Source: Pseudosulfitobacter pseudonitzschiae
GTDB taxonomy: Bacteria; Pseudomonadota; Alphaproteobacteria; Rhodobacterales; Rhodobacteraceae
Length of the DNA: 64,000 nucleotides
Direction of reading: 5' to 3'
NCBI RefSeq assembly: GCF_900129395.1
Contig: NZ_FQVP01000002.1
Span: 496,001 to 560,000 of the forward strand
A program made the translations under genes and the position numbers. Below are positions 50,542 through 58,660 of the stretch, piece after piece (within the stretch, counting starts at the first letter, position 1; every line of letters starts with the position of its first letter). The notes beneath the pieces are model-generated. The model was not told the DNA's origin. It searched no databases and worked only from the letters and a program-made list of their open reading frames with translations.

Positions 50542-51654
50542 CTAAAACGCAAAGCGTGATTTCAGCAGGGCCTCGGTATATTCATCATTGGCAGTGCTGT
50601 CATGCACGACCCCGCCCCCGACATTCAGTTGGGCGGTGCCGTCTGGGTGACACAGCACGGTACGTATCGCCACGTTGAACTGCATGTCACCCTGCGGCGC
50701 GATCCACCCGATTGCCCCGCAATAAGCGCCGCGCGGCTGCGCCTCCAGCGCGCGCAGGATTTGCATCGCCCGGATTTTTGGTGCACCGGTGATCGATCCG
50801 CAGGGGAACAGCGCCGCAAAGATGTCCCACAGGCCAACATCCGGCAACAATTGCGCGATGATGCGCGATGTCATCTGGTGCAGTGTCACATAGGTTTCAA
50901 CATTGAAAAGTTCGGGCACCCGCACGCTGCCAACCTTGGACAGTCGGCTGATATCATTGCGCATCAGGTCCACGATCATCAGGTTTTCTGCCTGGTTTTT
51001 CACCGACCCGCGCAGCCATTCGACCTGCGCCGCGTCCTCATCCGGCGTCTGCCCGCGCGCAACGGTGCCTTTCATCGGCTTCACCTCGATCCCGCCTGTG
51101 CGGTCGATTGCAAAGAACAGCTCGGGCGAGCGTGACAACAGCACCGGCCCGCCCAGATCGACAAAGGCTCCATGCGGCACGGGCTGCCTGTTGCGCAGCG
51201 TGGCATAAAGCTCCAGCGGCGTGCCCGCAAAACGCGCAGTGACGGGAAAGGTCAGGTTGGCCTGATAGATATCTCCCGCCGCGATATAGGTTTTGATCCG
51301 ATCAAAGGCATCTGAATAGGTCGCTAGATCCCAAACCGGCTGCGGGTCGCTCAGAAAGGCATCGCCTTCAGGCCGCGCAACCTGCGCCGGGGCTGGCGTA
51401 TCAAAGACGCCGAATTCAAGCAGCGGCGTGGTGCGATCCGGGGGCATGAGGTCGCGCAGCTTGTGCGAAAACACATAGCCCAACTCGTAACTTGCATAGC
51501 CCGCCAGCCAACAGCCCTGTGCCTTGGAGGCTTCCATCGCGGCAAGGGCGGCGGGCACGGCGTCGGGCGTGTCGGCGCGAATGACACGGATCGGATCGAC
51601 AAAGGCCGTGCCGCCGGGACACGGCCCACCGTCAAAAATGACCTGATGCGGCAT
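50542..51654 (-). CDS. pabB: aminodeoxychorismate synthase component I
   Basis: Makes 4-amino-4-deoxychorismate for folate. 370 aa, shorter than E. coli PabB (about 450) as in many alphaproteobacteria. Chorismate-binding domain: KPMKGTVARG with catalytic Lys, ENLMIVDLMRNDISR, GSITGAPKIRAM. No pabC fused. A small Dabb gene follows on the same strand 16 bases upstream of its start. Pathway partners are not in view. Confidence 0.93.
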   Translation of the reverse strand: MPHQVIFDGGPCPGGTAFVDPIRVIRADTPDAVPAALAAMEASKAQGCWLAGYASYELGYVFSHKLRDLMPPDRTTPLLEFGVFDTPAPAQVARPEGDAFLSDPQPVWDLATYSDAFDRIKTYIAAGDIYQANLTFPVTARFAGTPLELYATLRNRQPVPHGAFVDLGGPVLLSRSPELFFAIDRTGGIEVKPMKGTVARGQTPDEDAAQVEWLRGSVKNQAENLMIVDLMRNDISRLSKVGSVRVPELFNVETYVTLHQMTSRIIAQLLPDVGLWDIFAALFPCGSITGAPKIRAMQILRALEAQPRGAYCGAIGWIAPQGDMQFNVAIRTVLCHPDGTAQLNVGGGVVHDSTANDEYTEALLKSRFAF

Positions 51655-51670
51655 CGCTCAGCGATTCAAC

Positions 51671-51964
51671 TTAGAAATCTGCCGCGATTCTCAGGTCGCG
51701 CAGGGGGCGCACGCGGTTGATCGATTCCTGATACAGCGGATGGGCCTTGTAAGCCGTCAGTGCCTCGGCGCTCGCAAATTCGGCGTAGACGACCACATCG
51801 GCTTCGCCCGATAGCGCATCATCGCGGATGTTGCGGCGCACTTCAAACACGTCGCTGTGCGGGATATCTGCCAACAGCGACAACCCTTCGATGATACGCG
51901 CGACATCAGCCGGATCTTTCGCGCTGAAGAACACCACATGACGAATGGCTGGACGTTCGGACAT
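51671..51964 (-). CDS. Dabb-domain (stress-responsive alpha-beta barrel) protein
   Basis: A 97-aa ferredoxin-like barrel. Starts SERPAIRHVVFFSAKDPAD and has ADVVVYAEFASAEALTAY-type strands and KAHPLYQESINRVRPL, typical of Dabb. Dimeric barrel enzyme or stress protein; substrate unknown. AGGGGAAG precedes the ATG. Probable operon leader of pabB (16-base gap). Confidence 0.85.
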   Translation of the reverse strand: MSERPAIRHVVFFSAKDPADVARIIEGLSLLADIPHSDVFEVRRNIRDDALSGEADVVVYAEFASAEALTAYKAHPLYQESINRVRPLRDLRIAADF

Positions 51965-52050
51965 GAAAACTTCCCCTGTTTGGACTTCTGCAGTGGCGCG
52001 GCCCTAGCCGGAACGCGCCCCGAAGACCAGAGCCAACGGCATCACAAACG

Positions 52051-52081
52051 CAAAACGGCCCGACAGGGTCGGACCGTTTTG
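52051..52081. terminator. bidirectional terminator after gcrA
   Basis: Outer stem CAAAACGG / CCGTTTTG with inner CGAC/GTCG-type pairing. On the minus strand a TTTT run is followed by GCG, ending the gcrA transcript; the A-rich left arm gives a similar signal on the plus strand. Confidence 0.8.
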
Positions 52082-52103
52082 TATCTCGCAACTCTGGCGT
52101 GTT

Positions 52104-52700
52104 TCAGCGGCGACGGTCGCGGCGTGAGGACATCGGCTGGAACGCGACGCCAACATGCGCCTCGCAATAGGGTTTGCCTGCCTGCACGGGCAGGCCGCAG
52201 AACCAGAAGTCATCCGTCGCGGGATCACCCACCGGCCATTTGCATGTGCGCTCGGTCAGTTCCATCAGGCTCAGACGCTTGGCTTTTTTCTCGATCTCGC
52301 TGACCTTGGCCAAAGCTTCGGGGCTGATCTCGTTGGCCGAAGGCTGCGGGGGCAAGGGTTGGCCTGCCGGAATGATCTTGGCGCGAGGAGGCATCACGGC
52401 GACGCGTGTCTCGGGCTCGGGTTCTTCTTGCGGCTTGGGCTTGGCCTCGGCCTTGGGTTTGGCTTCCGCCTTGGGCTTGGCCTCGACCTTGGGGGCGGCG
52501 GGCTTGGCCTTGGGTTCGGGTTTGGCGGCGGCGGCGGCGGTCGTTCCGGTGCCTGCGCGGTTCGACAGGCCCAGGCGGTGGACCTTGCCGATCACGGCAT
52601 TGCGGGTCACCCCGCCCAGCTCCTTGGCGATCTGGCTGGCCGACTGGCCCTCGCCCCACATCTTTTTCAGAAGTTCAACACGTTCGTCTGTCCAGGACAT
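52104..52700 (-). CDS. gcrA: cell-cycle regulator GcrA
   Basis: 198-aa GcrA protein; in Caulobacter it recruits RNA polymerase sigma70 to CcrM-methylated GANTC promoters. N-terminal HTH (about 1-45, SWTDERVELLKKMWGEGQSASQIAKEL in pieces), a long Lys/Pro/Ala/Glu-rich linker (about 55-100, with repeated KPKAEA units), and a C-terminal Cys/His zinc-like domain (CKWPVGDP...FWFCG...YCEAH). Linker length varies in the family. Single gene with its own terminator. Confidence 0.95.
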   Translation of the reverse strand: MSWTDERVELLKKMWGEGQSASQIAKELGGVTRNAVIGKVHRLGLSNRAGTGTTAAAAAKPEPKAKPAAPKVEAKPKAEAKPKAEAKPKPQEEPEPETRVAVMPPRAKIIPAGQPLPPQPSANEISPEALAKVSEIEKKAKRLSLMELTERTCKWPVGDPATDDFWFCGLPVQAGKPYCEAHVGVAFQPMSSRRDRRR

Positions 52701-52809
52701 GCAGGCTTTTCCTAGCTAAAAAGCGGCGCATCTTTGATGGCCGCTCCAAATTCAATCTCAGCGCCCTATTCTAATCACTCAGCAGTGAGTTACAAGGCAA
52801 GAACCCCAC

Positions 52810-53754
52810 TTAGTCGGTATCGGGCGCAGGCAGGGGCGTCGTTGCGGTGCCCGACACTGTGACAGGACTGCCGCTGCGCCGCAACCATGCCTCGCGCAGG
52901 CCCAGCAGCAAAGCGCCGGCAACGATGATACAGGCACCCACAATTGTCACCCCGTCGGGGATCACGTCGTAAAAAACCACGTCGTAAAGCGCGGCAAAGA
53001 GCAGTGTCAGATAGCTGAACGGCGCGACAAAGCTGGCATCGGCGCGGGCCATCGCGTTGACGAAACAGGTCTGTGCACAGGCCATCAGCATTCCAAGCGC
53101 CCCCATCAGGCCCCATTGGGCCATCGTGGGCGGCTGCCAGAACGCGATCACCGCCAGCGTCGAGATCACCACACCAAGGGCATTGTTGATCAGCAGGATT
53201 TGGAATGCCCCCTCGCGCCCCGACAGGCGTTTGATGAAAATCAGCTCCAGCCCCATGATGGCCGCGGCTCCCAGTGCGAGCAGGGCCGCTGGCTGGAAAC
53301 TTTCCGGTGTCGGACGCAGCAGCACCATCGCGCCCACCAGCGCAATGGCTGCCGCTGTCCACCGAACCCGCCCGACATGTTCGCCCAGCAGCGGAATCGC
53401 CAGTACCATGCCAAAGACCGGATTGAGAAATGTGATCGCGGTGGCATCGGCCAGAGGGATATAGGCAACCGATGCGAACATCAGCGTCACGCCCGCCCAG
53501 CCGGCCGAGGTGCGCGCCAAGTGCCAGCGCATATGCGGGCGCGTCACGTTTGGCCGCACCACCGATGCCGCAAGGGACAGGCAAAGCAAGGCGAACACAA
53601 AGCGCCCGTTGCTGATCTGCAAAGGATGCAAGGCCGGGCCGAACTGGTCCGATCCCAACGACTTTGCAATCAGCATGGTTGCCGCGATAAACGCGCAGGC
53701 CGTGCAGATCAGCAGGGCAGCCAGGACGGGATTTTGAGCGCGCGGGGAATACAT
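52810..53754 (-). CDS. DMT-family (EamA) transporter
   Basis: Inner-membrane exporter-type protein of 314 aa with two EamA repeats and about ten helices. Segments: GWAGVTLMFASVAYIPLADATAI and DASFVAPFSYLTLLFAALYDVV. Substrate not determinable; amino acids or metabolites are usual. The Met opening MYSPRAQN was chosen over a longer frame without membrane features. Divergent from argD. Confidence 0.87.
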   Translation of the reverse strand: MYSPRAQNPVLAALLICTACAFIAATMLIAKSLGSDQFGPALHPLQISNGRFVFALLCLSLAASVVRPNVTRPHMRWHLARTSAGWAGVTLMFASVAYIPLADATAITFLNPVFGMVLAIPLLGEHVGRVRWTAAAIALVGAMVLLRPTPESFQPAALLALGAAAIMGLELIFIKRLSGREGAFQILLINNALGVVISTLAVIAFWQPPTMAQWGLMGALGMLMACAQTCFVNAMARADASFVAPFSYLTLLFAALYDVVFYDVIPDGVTIVGACIIVAGALLLGLREAWLRRSGSPVTVSGTATTPLPAPDTD

Positions 53755-53853
53755 GCCGAATCTATGCGCAAGCTGTGGCGGCTGTGCAAGGGGCAGTTGT
53801 GCGGCGCACGAAATCTCTTTCTTTCGGATTTCACCTGCGCTAAAGACCGCCAC

Positions 53854-53901
53854 ATGACAGCAACGGCACATATCATTTCGATCCGACGACGCACTGCGTA
53901 A
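53854..53901 (+). CDS. candidate Arg-rich leader peptide upstream of argD
   Basis: A 15-codon ORF, MTATAHIISIRRRTA, with three consecutive Arg codons (CGA CGA CGC) and a stop 134 bases before argD. A hairpin (GCGGGA-CCTG-TCCCGC, 53916-53931) follows, and further on GCAC/GTGC/GCAC arms (53993-54011) could form alternative pairings. This is the layout of ribosome-mediated attenuation. The frame is also open upstream, opposite the DMT gene, so chance is not excluded; no T-run terminator or clear ribosome-binding site is seen. Confidence 0.4.
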   Translation: MTATAHIISIRRRTA

Positions 53902-54035
53902 CGTCACGCCTTGTTGCGGGACCTGTCCCGCCTGTCTATCGCCTTAGGGCACCCCAATCCTTCAAATCTGTTGACCCTGCGGCCCGCGTCATGCACCAAA
54001 GTGCTTCGCACCGCCCGTATCAAAGGACGATCACC

Positions 54036-55205
54036 ATGATCCCCTCCGTTCTGCCGACCTATTCCCGCGCTCCCATGAGCTTTGTCAAAGGCGAAGGCGC
54101 CTGGCTGATCGAGGCGGACGGGTCGCGATATCTTGACCTTGGGGCGGGCATTGCCGTGAACGTGCTGGGCCACGCCAACCCGGCACTGGTCAAGGCGCTG
54201 ACCGATCAGGCGCAATCGCTGTGGCACACCTCGAACCTCTACCAGATCCCGCAGCAGCAGGCGCTGGCCGACAAGCTGGTCGATGCCACCTTTGCCGATA
54301 CCGTGTTCTTCACCAACTCGGGCACCGAGGCCTGCGAACTGGCCGTCAAGATGGCGCGCAAGTACTGGTACGACAAGGGTGACAAGGACCGCGTCGAGAT
54401 TATCACTTTCGCAGGGTCGTTCCACGGACGGTCCGCCGCAGGCATCGCCGCCGCAGGGTCCGAGAAGATGGTCAAAGGGTTCGGCCCGATCCTGGGCGGT
54501 TTCGTCCACCTTGACTGGGGCGACCACGATGCGCTGACGGCGGCCATCACCGACCAGACTGCGGCGATCCTGATCGAACCGGTGCAAGGCGAGGGCGGCA
54601 TTCGCCCGCTGCCCGATCAATGCCTCAAGGGGCTGCGCGATCTGTGCGACGAACACGGCATCCTGCTGATCCTGGACGAAGTGCAATGTGGCGTGGGCCG
54701 CACCGGCAAGCTGTTCGCCCACGAATGGGCTGGCATCACCCCCGACATCATGATGGTGGCCAAGGGCATCGGCGGCGGCTTCCCACTGGGAGCTGTTCTG
54801 GCCACCGAAGACGCGGCCTCGGGCATGACCGCAGGCACACATGGGTCCACCTATGGCGGCAACCCGCTGGGCTGCGCCGTGGGCTGTGCGGTGATGGACA
54901 TCGTGTCCGACCCCGCCTTTCTGGCCGAGGTCAACCGCAAGGCAGGCCTGCTGCGTCAAAAGTTGGAAGGGCTGATTGCCAGCCACCCGGACGTGTTCGA
55001 AGCGGTGCGCGGCTCGGGCATGATGCTGGGGCTGAAATGCAAGGCACCCAACACCGACATCGTTGCCGCAGGCTATAAGAACTACGTGATCACAGTGCCC
55101 GCCGCCGACAATGTGATCCGCCTTTTGCCCCCGCTGAACCTCACCGACGACGAAATCGCCGAGGCGGTCACTCGTCTCGATGCCGCAGCCGCCAGCCTGT
55201 CCTGA
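54036..55205 (+). CDS. argD: acetylornithine aminotransferase
   Basis: PLP enzyme of arginine synthesis; may also serve lysine synthesis. 389 aa. Motifs: FTNSGTEACELAVKMAR, ITFAGSFHGRS, LILDEVQCGVGRTG, PLP Lys in MMVAKGIGGGFPLGA, and THGSTYGGNPLGC. AAAGGA lies 8 bases before the ATG. argF follows 74 bases later, so argDF is an operon. The long leader with the Arg-codon ORF suggests attenuation. Confidence 0.96.
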   Translation: MIPSVLPTYSRAPMSFVKGEGAWLIEADGSRYLDLGAGIAVNVLGHANPALVKALTDQAQSLWHTSNLYQIPQQQALADKLVDATFADTVFFTNSGTEACELAVKMARKYWYDKGDKDRVEIITFAGSFHGRSAAGIAAAGSEKMVKGFGPILGGFVHLDWGDHDALTAAITDQTAAILIEPVQGEGGIRPLPDQCLKGLRDLCDEHGILLILDEVQCGVGRTGKLFAHEWAGITPDIMMVAKGIGGGFPLGAVLATEDAASGMTAGTHGSTYGGNPLGCAVGCAVMDIVSDPAFLAEVNRKAGLLRQKLEGLIASHPDVFEAVRGSGMMLGLKCKAPNTDIVAAGYKNYVITVPAADNVIRLLPPLNLTDDEIAEAVTRLDAAAASLS

Positions 55206-55279
55206 CAGGCGCTTTCGGCTCGAAATCCGCAGGTTCGGGGGTCATGTTCCCGGCCTGCGCCTATTCAGAAAAATGACGT

Positions 55280-56185
55280 ATGAAACACTTTCTTGATATC
55301 CACACCACCGACCCGGCAGAATTGCGCAGCATCATCGACACCGGCCGCGCGATCAAGGACGCGCGCGCTGGTCGCCCCAAGGGCACACCCGACGACGACC
55401 AGCCACTGGCCGGTCACATGGTCGCGCTGATCTTTGAAAAACCTTCGACCCGCACGCGGGTCAGCTTTGACGTGGGCGTGCGCCAGATGGGCGGGCAGAC
55501 GATGGTGCTGTCCGGTGCCGACATGCAACTGGGCCACGGTGAAACCATCGCCGACACCGCCCGCGTGCTGTCGCGCTATGTCGACATGATCATGATCCGC
55601 ACCTTCGAAGAGGCGACGCTGCTGGAAATGGCCGAACACGCCACCGTGCCCGTCATCAACGGGCTGACCAACCGCACGCACCCCTGCCAGATCATGGCCG
55701 ACATCATGACGTTCGAAGAGCACAGCGGCCCGATCAAGGGCCGCAAGGTCGTGTGGTCCGGTGACGGCAACAACGTCTTTGCCTCTTTCGCCCATGCGGC
55801 CAAGCAGTTCGACTTTGAACTGGTCTTCACCGGCCCCGAAACCCTGCAACCCGAGGCGGCGCTGAACGGTCTCTACACCACCGAACGCGATCCGGACAAA
55901 GCCGTGCAAGGCGCCGATCTGGTGGTCACCGACACATGGGTGTCGATGCACGACCCGCAATCCGCCCGCGAACGCCGCCACAACCAGCTGCGCGGGTATC
56001 AGGTGAACAAGGCGCTGATGTCAAAGGCAAAGCCCGACGCACTGTTCATGCACTGCCTGCCCGCCCACCGTGATGACGAGGCCACGTCCGAAGTCATGGA
56101 CGGCCCGAACTCGGTCATCTTCGACGAGGCGGAAAACCGTCTGCACGCGCAAAAGGCCGTCATGCGCTGGTGCTTGGGCAAATAA
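55280..56185 (+). CDS. argF: ornithine carbamoyltransferase
   Basis: Carbamoyl phosphate + ornithine to citrulline. 301 aa. Motifs: carbamoyl-phosphate site [23 protein letters not shown], and the ornithine/Cys site HCLPAHR. No Shine-Dalgarno is evident before the ATG, which may depend on coupling to argD. Second gene of argDF; a REP-like element follows. Confidence 0.97.
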   Translation: MKHFLDIHTTDPAELRSIIDTGRAIKDARAGRPKGTPDDDQPLAGHMVALIFEKPSTRTRVSFDVGVRQMGGQTMVLSGADMQLGHGETIADTARVLSRYVDMIMIRTFEEATLLEMAEHATVPVINGLTNRTHPCQIMADIMTFEEHSGPIKGRKVVWSGDGNNVFASFAHAAKQFDFELVFTGPETLQPEAALNGLYTTERDPDKAVQGADLVVTDTWVSMHDPQSARERRHNQLRGYQVNKALMSKAKPDALFMHCLPAHRDDEATSEVMDGPNSVIFDEAENRLHAQKAVMRWCLGK

Positions 56186-56200
56186 CGCAATCTCCCCCGG

Positions 56201-56282
56201 GACAGCTTTTTTTTGGCCCGAAATACCCTGGGGGAGACGCAAAGCGTCGGGGACAAAGGGGCGGGGCGAAGCCCCTGAATGC
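56201..56282 (+). repeat. REP-like GC-rich intergenic element, copy 3
   Basis: The longest copy, TTTTTTTGGCCCGAAATACCC...GGGGGAGACGC...GGGGCGAAGCCCC. It holds all blocks of copies 1 and 2 and lies between convergent argF and the glycosyltransferase. The last GGGGC/GCCCC arms can pair. Confidence 0.55.
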
Positions 56283-56285
56283 TAG

Positions 56286-57116
56286 TCAGTCCAGCACAGG
56301 AAACCAGCCCGGCAGCGTGCACTTGCGATCCAGCTTGAACGACCGGGACCGCACCAGCCCGATCTTGGCATCCACCACAGGCCCCGCCGCCAGTTCCGCG
56401 CGCGCCATGCCTTCGGCCGTCTGCCAATCCGCTGCATCCATCCGCATCACCTGGGCCTGTACCTTGCGCGCCTCGTGCTCGGGGTCTTCCCATGCCTTGC
56501 CGGGCAACCCGTCACCGGGGCCTGATGCCACCTCGGCACGGTGCACATTCGCCTCGGCCAATGCGGCGCGGTTGGCAAATTTCAGATGCGCCAGAAACAC
56601 ACCATCCGGCATCACATAATCGAACTGCGCCACGCGTCGTGGCCGCACCTGCACCCCGTGGCGTTTCATTGGCAGGCCGCCGCGCACCGCCCATGCCTTG
56701 CTGTAATGTCCTGAAAACACGCCAAAGGTGCCGTCATCGGTCTGCACCACCTCCAGCCCCAGCGCAAACAGCGCCTGACCCTTCTGGCCCACGAACACGG
56801 ATTCCAAACTGTCATGCTTTGCTGGATCAAGGAAAATCAACTCATCCGCATCGGTGCGGATCACCCAATCATAAATCTCGGCCAGACCGGCCTGAATCCC
56901 GTTGAGCATCCGCCCCCGCACCCCGTCAAAGCCGGACAAATCGTCGCGCGGCACGGTCAGGATACTGGCCTGCGGGCAGATTTGCGCGATCTTCGGGTCG
57001 GCACCGTGCGCCACGACCACCAGATGCTCGGCCCCCACCAGCGCGCCATAGTGCCGATACCATTGCGCCAGCGCCCAGTAATCGCGGTAAACCATCGTGA
57101 TTGCACAAATCTTCAT
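56286..57116 (-). CDS. glycosyltransferase family 2-like protein
   Basis: A 276-aa soluble GT-A-type protein. N-terminal CAITMVYRDYWALAQWYRHYG, nucleotide-sugar metal motif RTDADELIF (DxD) near residue 92, and a later GVFLAHLKFANR. Related to DUF-type GT2 proteins that modify surface polysaccharides. The acceptor is unknown. It is alone on its strand between argF and gnd. Confidence 0.8.
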   Translation of the reverse strand: MKICAITMVYRDYWALAQWYRHYGALVGAEHLVVVAHGADPKIAQICPQASILTVPRDDLSGFDGVRGRMLNGIQAGLAEIYDWVIRTDADELIFLDPAKHDSLESVFVGQKGQALFALGLEVVQTDDGTFGVFSGHYSKAWAVRGGLPMKRHGVQVRPRRVAQFDYVMPDGVFLAHLKFANRAALAEANVHRAEVASGPGDGLPGKAWEDPEHEARKVQAQVMRMDAADWQTAEGMARAELAAGPVVDAKIGLVRSRSFKLDRKCTLPGWFPVLD

Positions 57117-57244
57117 GCCCGCATCTAGCCATTCGCCCGCGTGCAGAACAAGCCGGAAGATGCCCGTGCCGCCACCACCAAGGCTTGCCCCCGCAGCCTT
57201 TGGGCGTATGTTTCAAGCCAAGGATCACAACACAGGCAAAGCAT

Positions 57245-58660
57245 ATGGCGCAGCAGGAAATTCGGGCACAGATCGGCGTTTACGGTCTGGGCACAATGGG
57301 CAGTGCTTTGGCCCTGAACCTGGCCGATCACGGCTTTGACGTGGCGGTGTCGAACCGCGAGGCCGACTGGATCGACGCCTTCCTGCCCGAGGCTGCGGGG
57401 CTGTCGGGCAACGTCACCGGCCACGCTGATCTGGCCGATTTCGTCGCCGCCATCGCTTCCCCGCGTACAATCCTGTTCATGATCCCCTCGACCAAGCCCA
57501 TGGACATGATGATCGACGCGATCACGCCGCTGCTGTCCGACGGCGACACGATCATCGACGGGGGCAACGCCGATTTCAACGACACCCGGCGGCGCAGTGC
57601 GGCGCTGGAGGGCACCGGCATCCACTTTGTCGGCATGGGCGTGTCGGGCGGCGAGGAGGGCGCGCGGAACGGTCCTTCGATGATGGTCGGCGGCTCGGAT
57701 CACTCCTGGGCACAGCTCAAACCGATGGCCGAGGCGATTGCCGCCAAGTTTCACGGCGACCCTTGTGTCGCCCACCTTGGCCCCGATGGTGCCGGCCATT
57801 TCGTCAAGACGGTGCACAATGGCATCGAATATGCCGATATGCAGATGATCGCCGAGGTTTACGGCCTGATGCGCGATCAGGCGGGGATGGACGCGGGCCA
57901 GATCGGTCAGGTCTTTGACGGCTGGCGCGAGGGTCCGGTGGCCTCTTATCTCATCGACATCACCGCCAAAGCGCTGGCCTCGACCGACGCGGGCACAGGT
58001 CAGCCCATCGTCGACGTGATCCGCGATCAGGCGGGGCAAAAGGGCACGGGCCGCTGGACCCTGATCGAAGCCTTGAAAATGGGTCAAAGCGCCTCGACCA
58101 TCGAGGCCGCGGTGGGTGCACGCGGCTGGTCGTCCGAGGGCGATGTGCGTCGCGCGGCGCAGGCCCTGCTGGACCCCGCGACCCAGCCCGCGGACATTCC
58201 CGGCACCGATGACATGGAAAACGCCCTGCTGGCCGCACGCATCCTTGGCCACGCCCAAGGGTTCCGCGTGCTCTCGGCGGCTTCGGCGGAGTTCAACTGG
58301 GATCTGGACCTTGCCCGCATTGCCGAGATCTGGCGTGCGGGATGCATCATCCGCTCGGCCCTGCTGGACGAATTTGCGGGTGCAGTGCGCGCAGGTCTGC
58401 CGCACGGCCACCTGATCCTTGCCCCCGCGATGCGCACCCGTCTGACGGCGGCCCTGCCGGGGCTGCGGCGTGTGGTTGCGGCGGCGGCGCTCAGCGGACA
58501 GCCGGTGCCGGCACTGTCGGCGGCCTTGGCATGGCACGACACCATGGCATTGGGCCGTGGCACCGCGAACATGATCCAGGCGCAGCGCGATTACTTCGGC
58601 GCGCACGGGTTCGAGCGGATGGATCAGGACGGTGCCCATCACGGCGACTGGTTGCGCTAG
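57245..58660 (+). CDS. gndA: 6-phosphogluconate dehydrogenase (decarboxylating)
   Basis: Oxidative pentose-phosphate step giving ribulose-5-phosphate, CO2 and NADPH. 471 aa. NADP motif GLGTMGSALALNLADHG; substrate site GVSGGEEGARNGPSMMVGG, and HFVKTVHNGIEYADMQ with catalytic Lys. The ATG chosen leads directly into the Rossmann strand. Stop overlaps hrpB's stop by 4 bases (convergent). Confidence 0.95.
   Translation: MAQQEIRAQIGVYGLGTMGSALALNLADHGFDVAVSNREADWIDAFLPEAAGLSGNVTGHADLADFVAAIASPRTILFMIPSTKPMDMMIDAITPLLSDGDTIIDGGNADFNDTRRRSAALEGTGIHFVGMGVSGGEEGARNGPSMMVGGSDHSWAQLKPMAEAIAAKFHGDPCVAHLGPDGAGHFVKTVHNGIEYADMQMIAEVYGLMRDQAGMDAGQIGQVFDGWREGPVASYLIDITAKALASTDAGTGQPIVDVIRDQAGQKGTGRWTLIEALKMGQSASTIEAAVGARGWSSEGDVRRAAQALLDPATQPADIPGTDDMENALLAARILGHAQGFRVLSAASAEFNWDLDLARIAEIWRAGCIIRSALLDEFAGAVRAGLPHGHLILAPAMRTRLTAALPGLRRVVAAAALSGQPVPALSAALAWHDTMALGRGTANMIQAQRDYFGAHGFERMDQDGAHHGDWLR

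Noticed and set aside
52400-52540. Short repeated units that look like a minisatellite or CRISPR
   Set aside because: They encode the KPKAEA-type linker of GcrA; units are irregular and without spacers.
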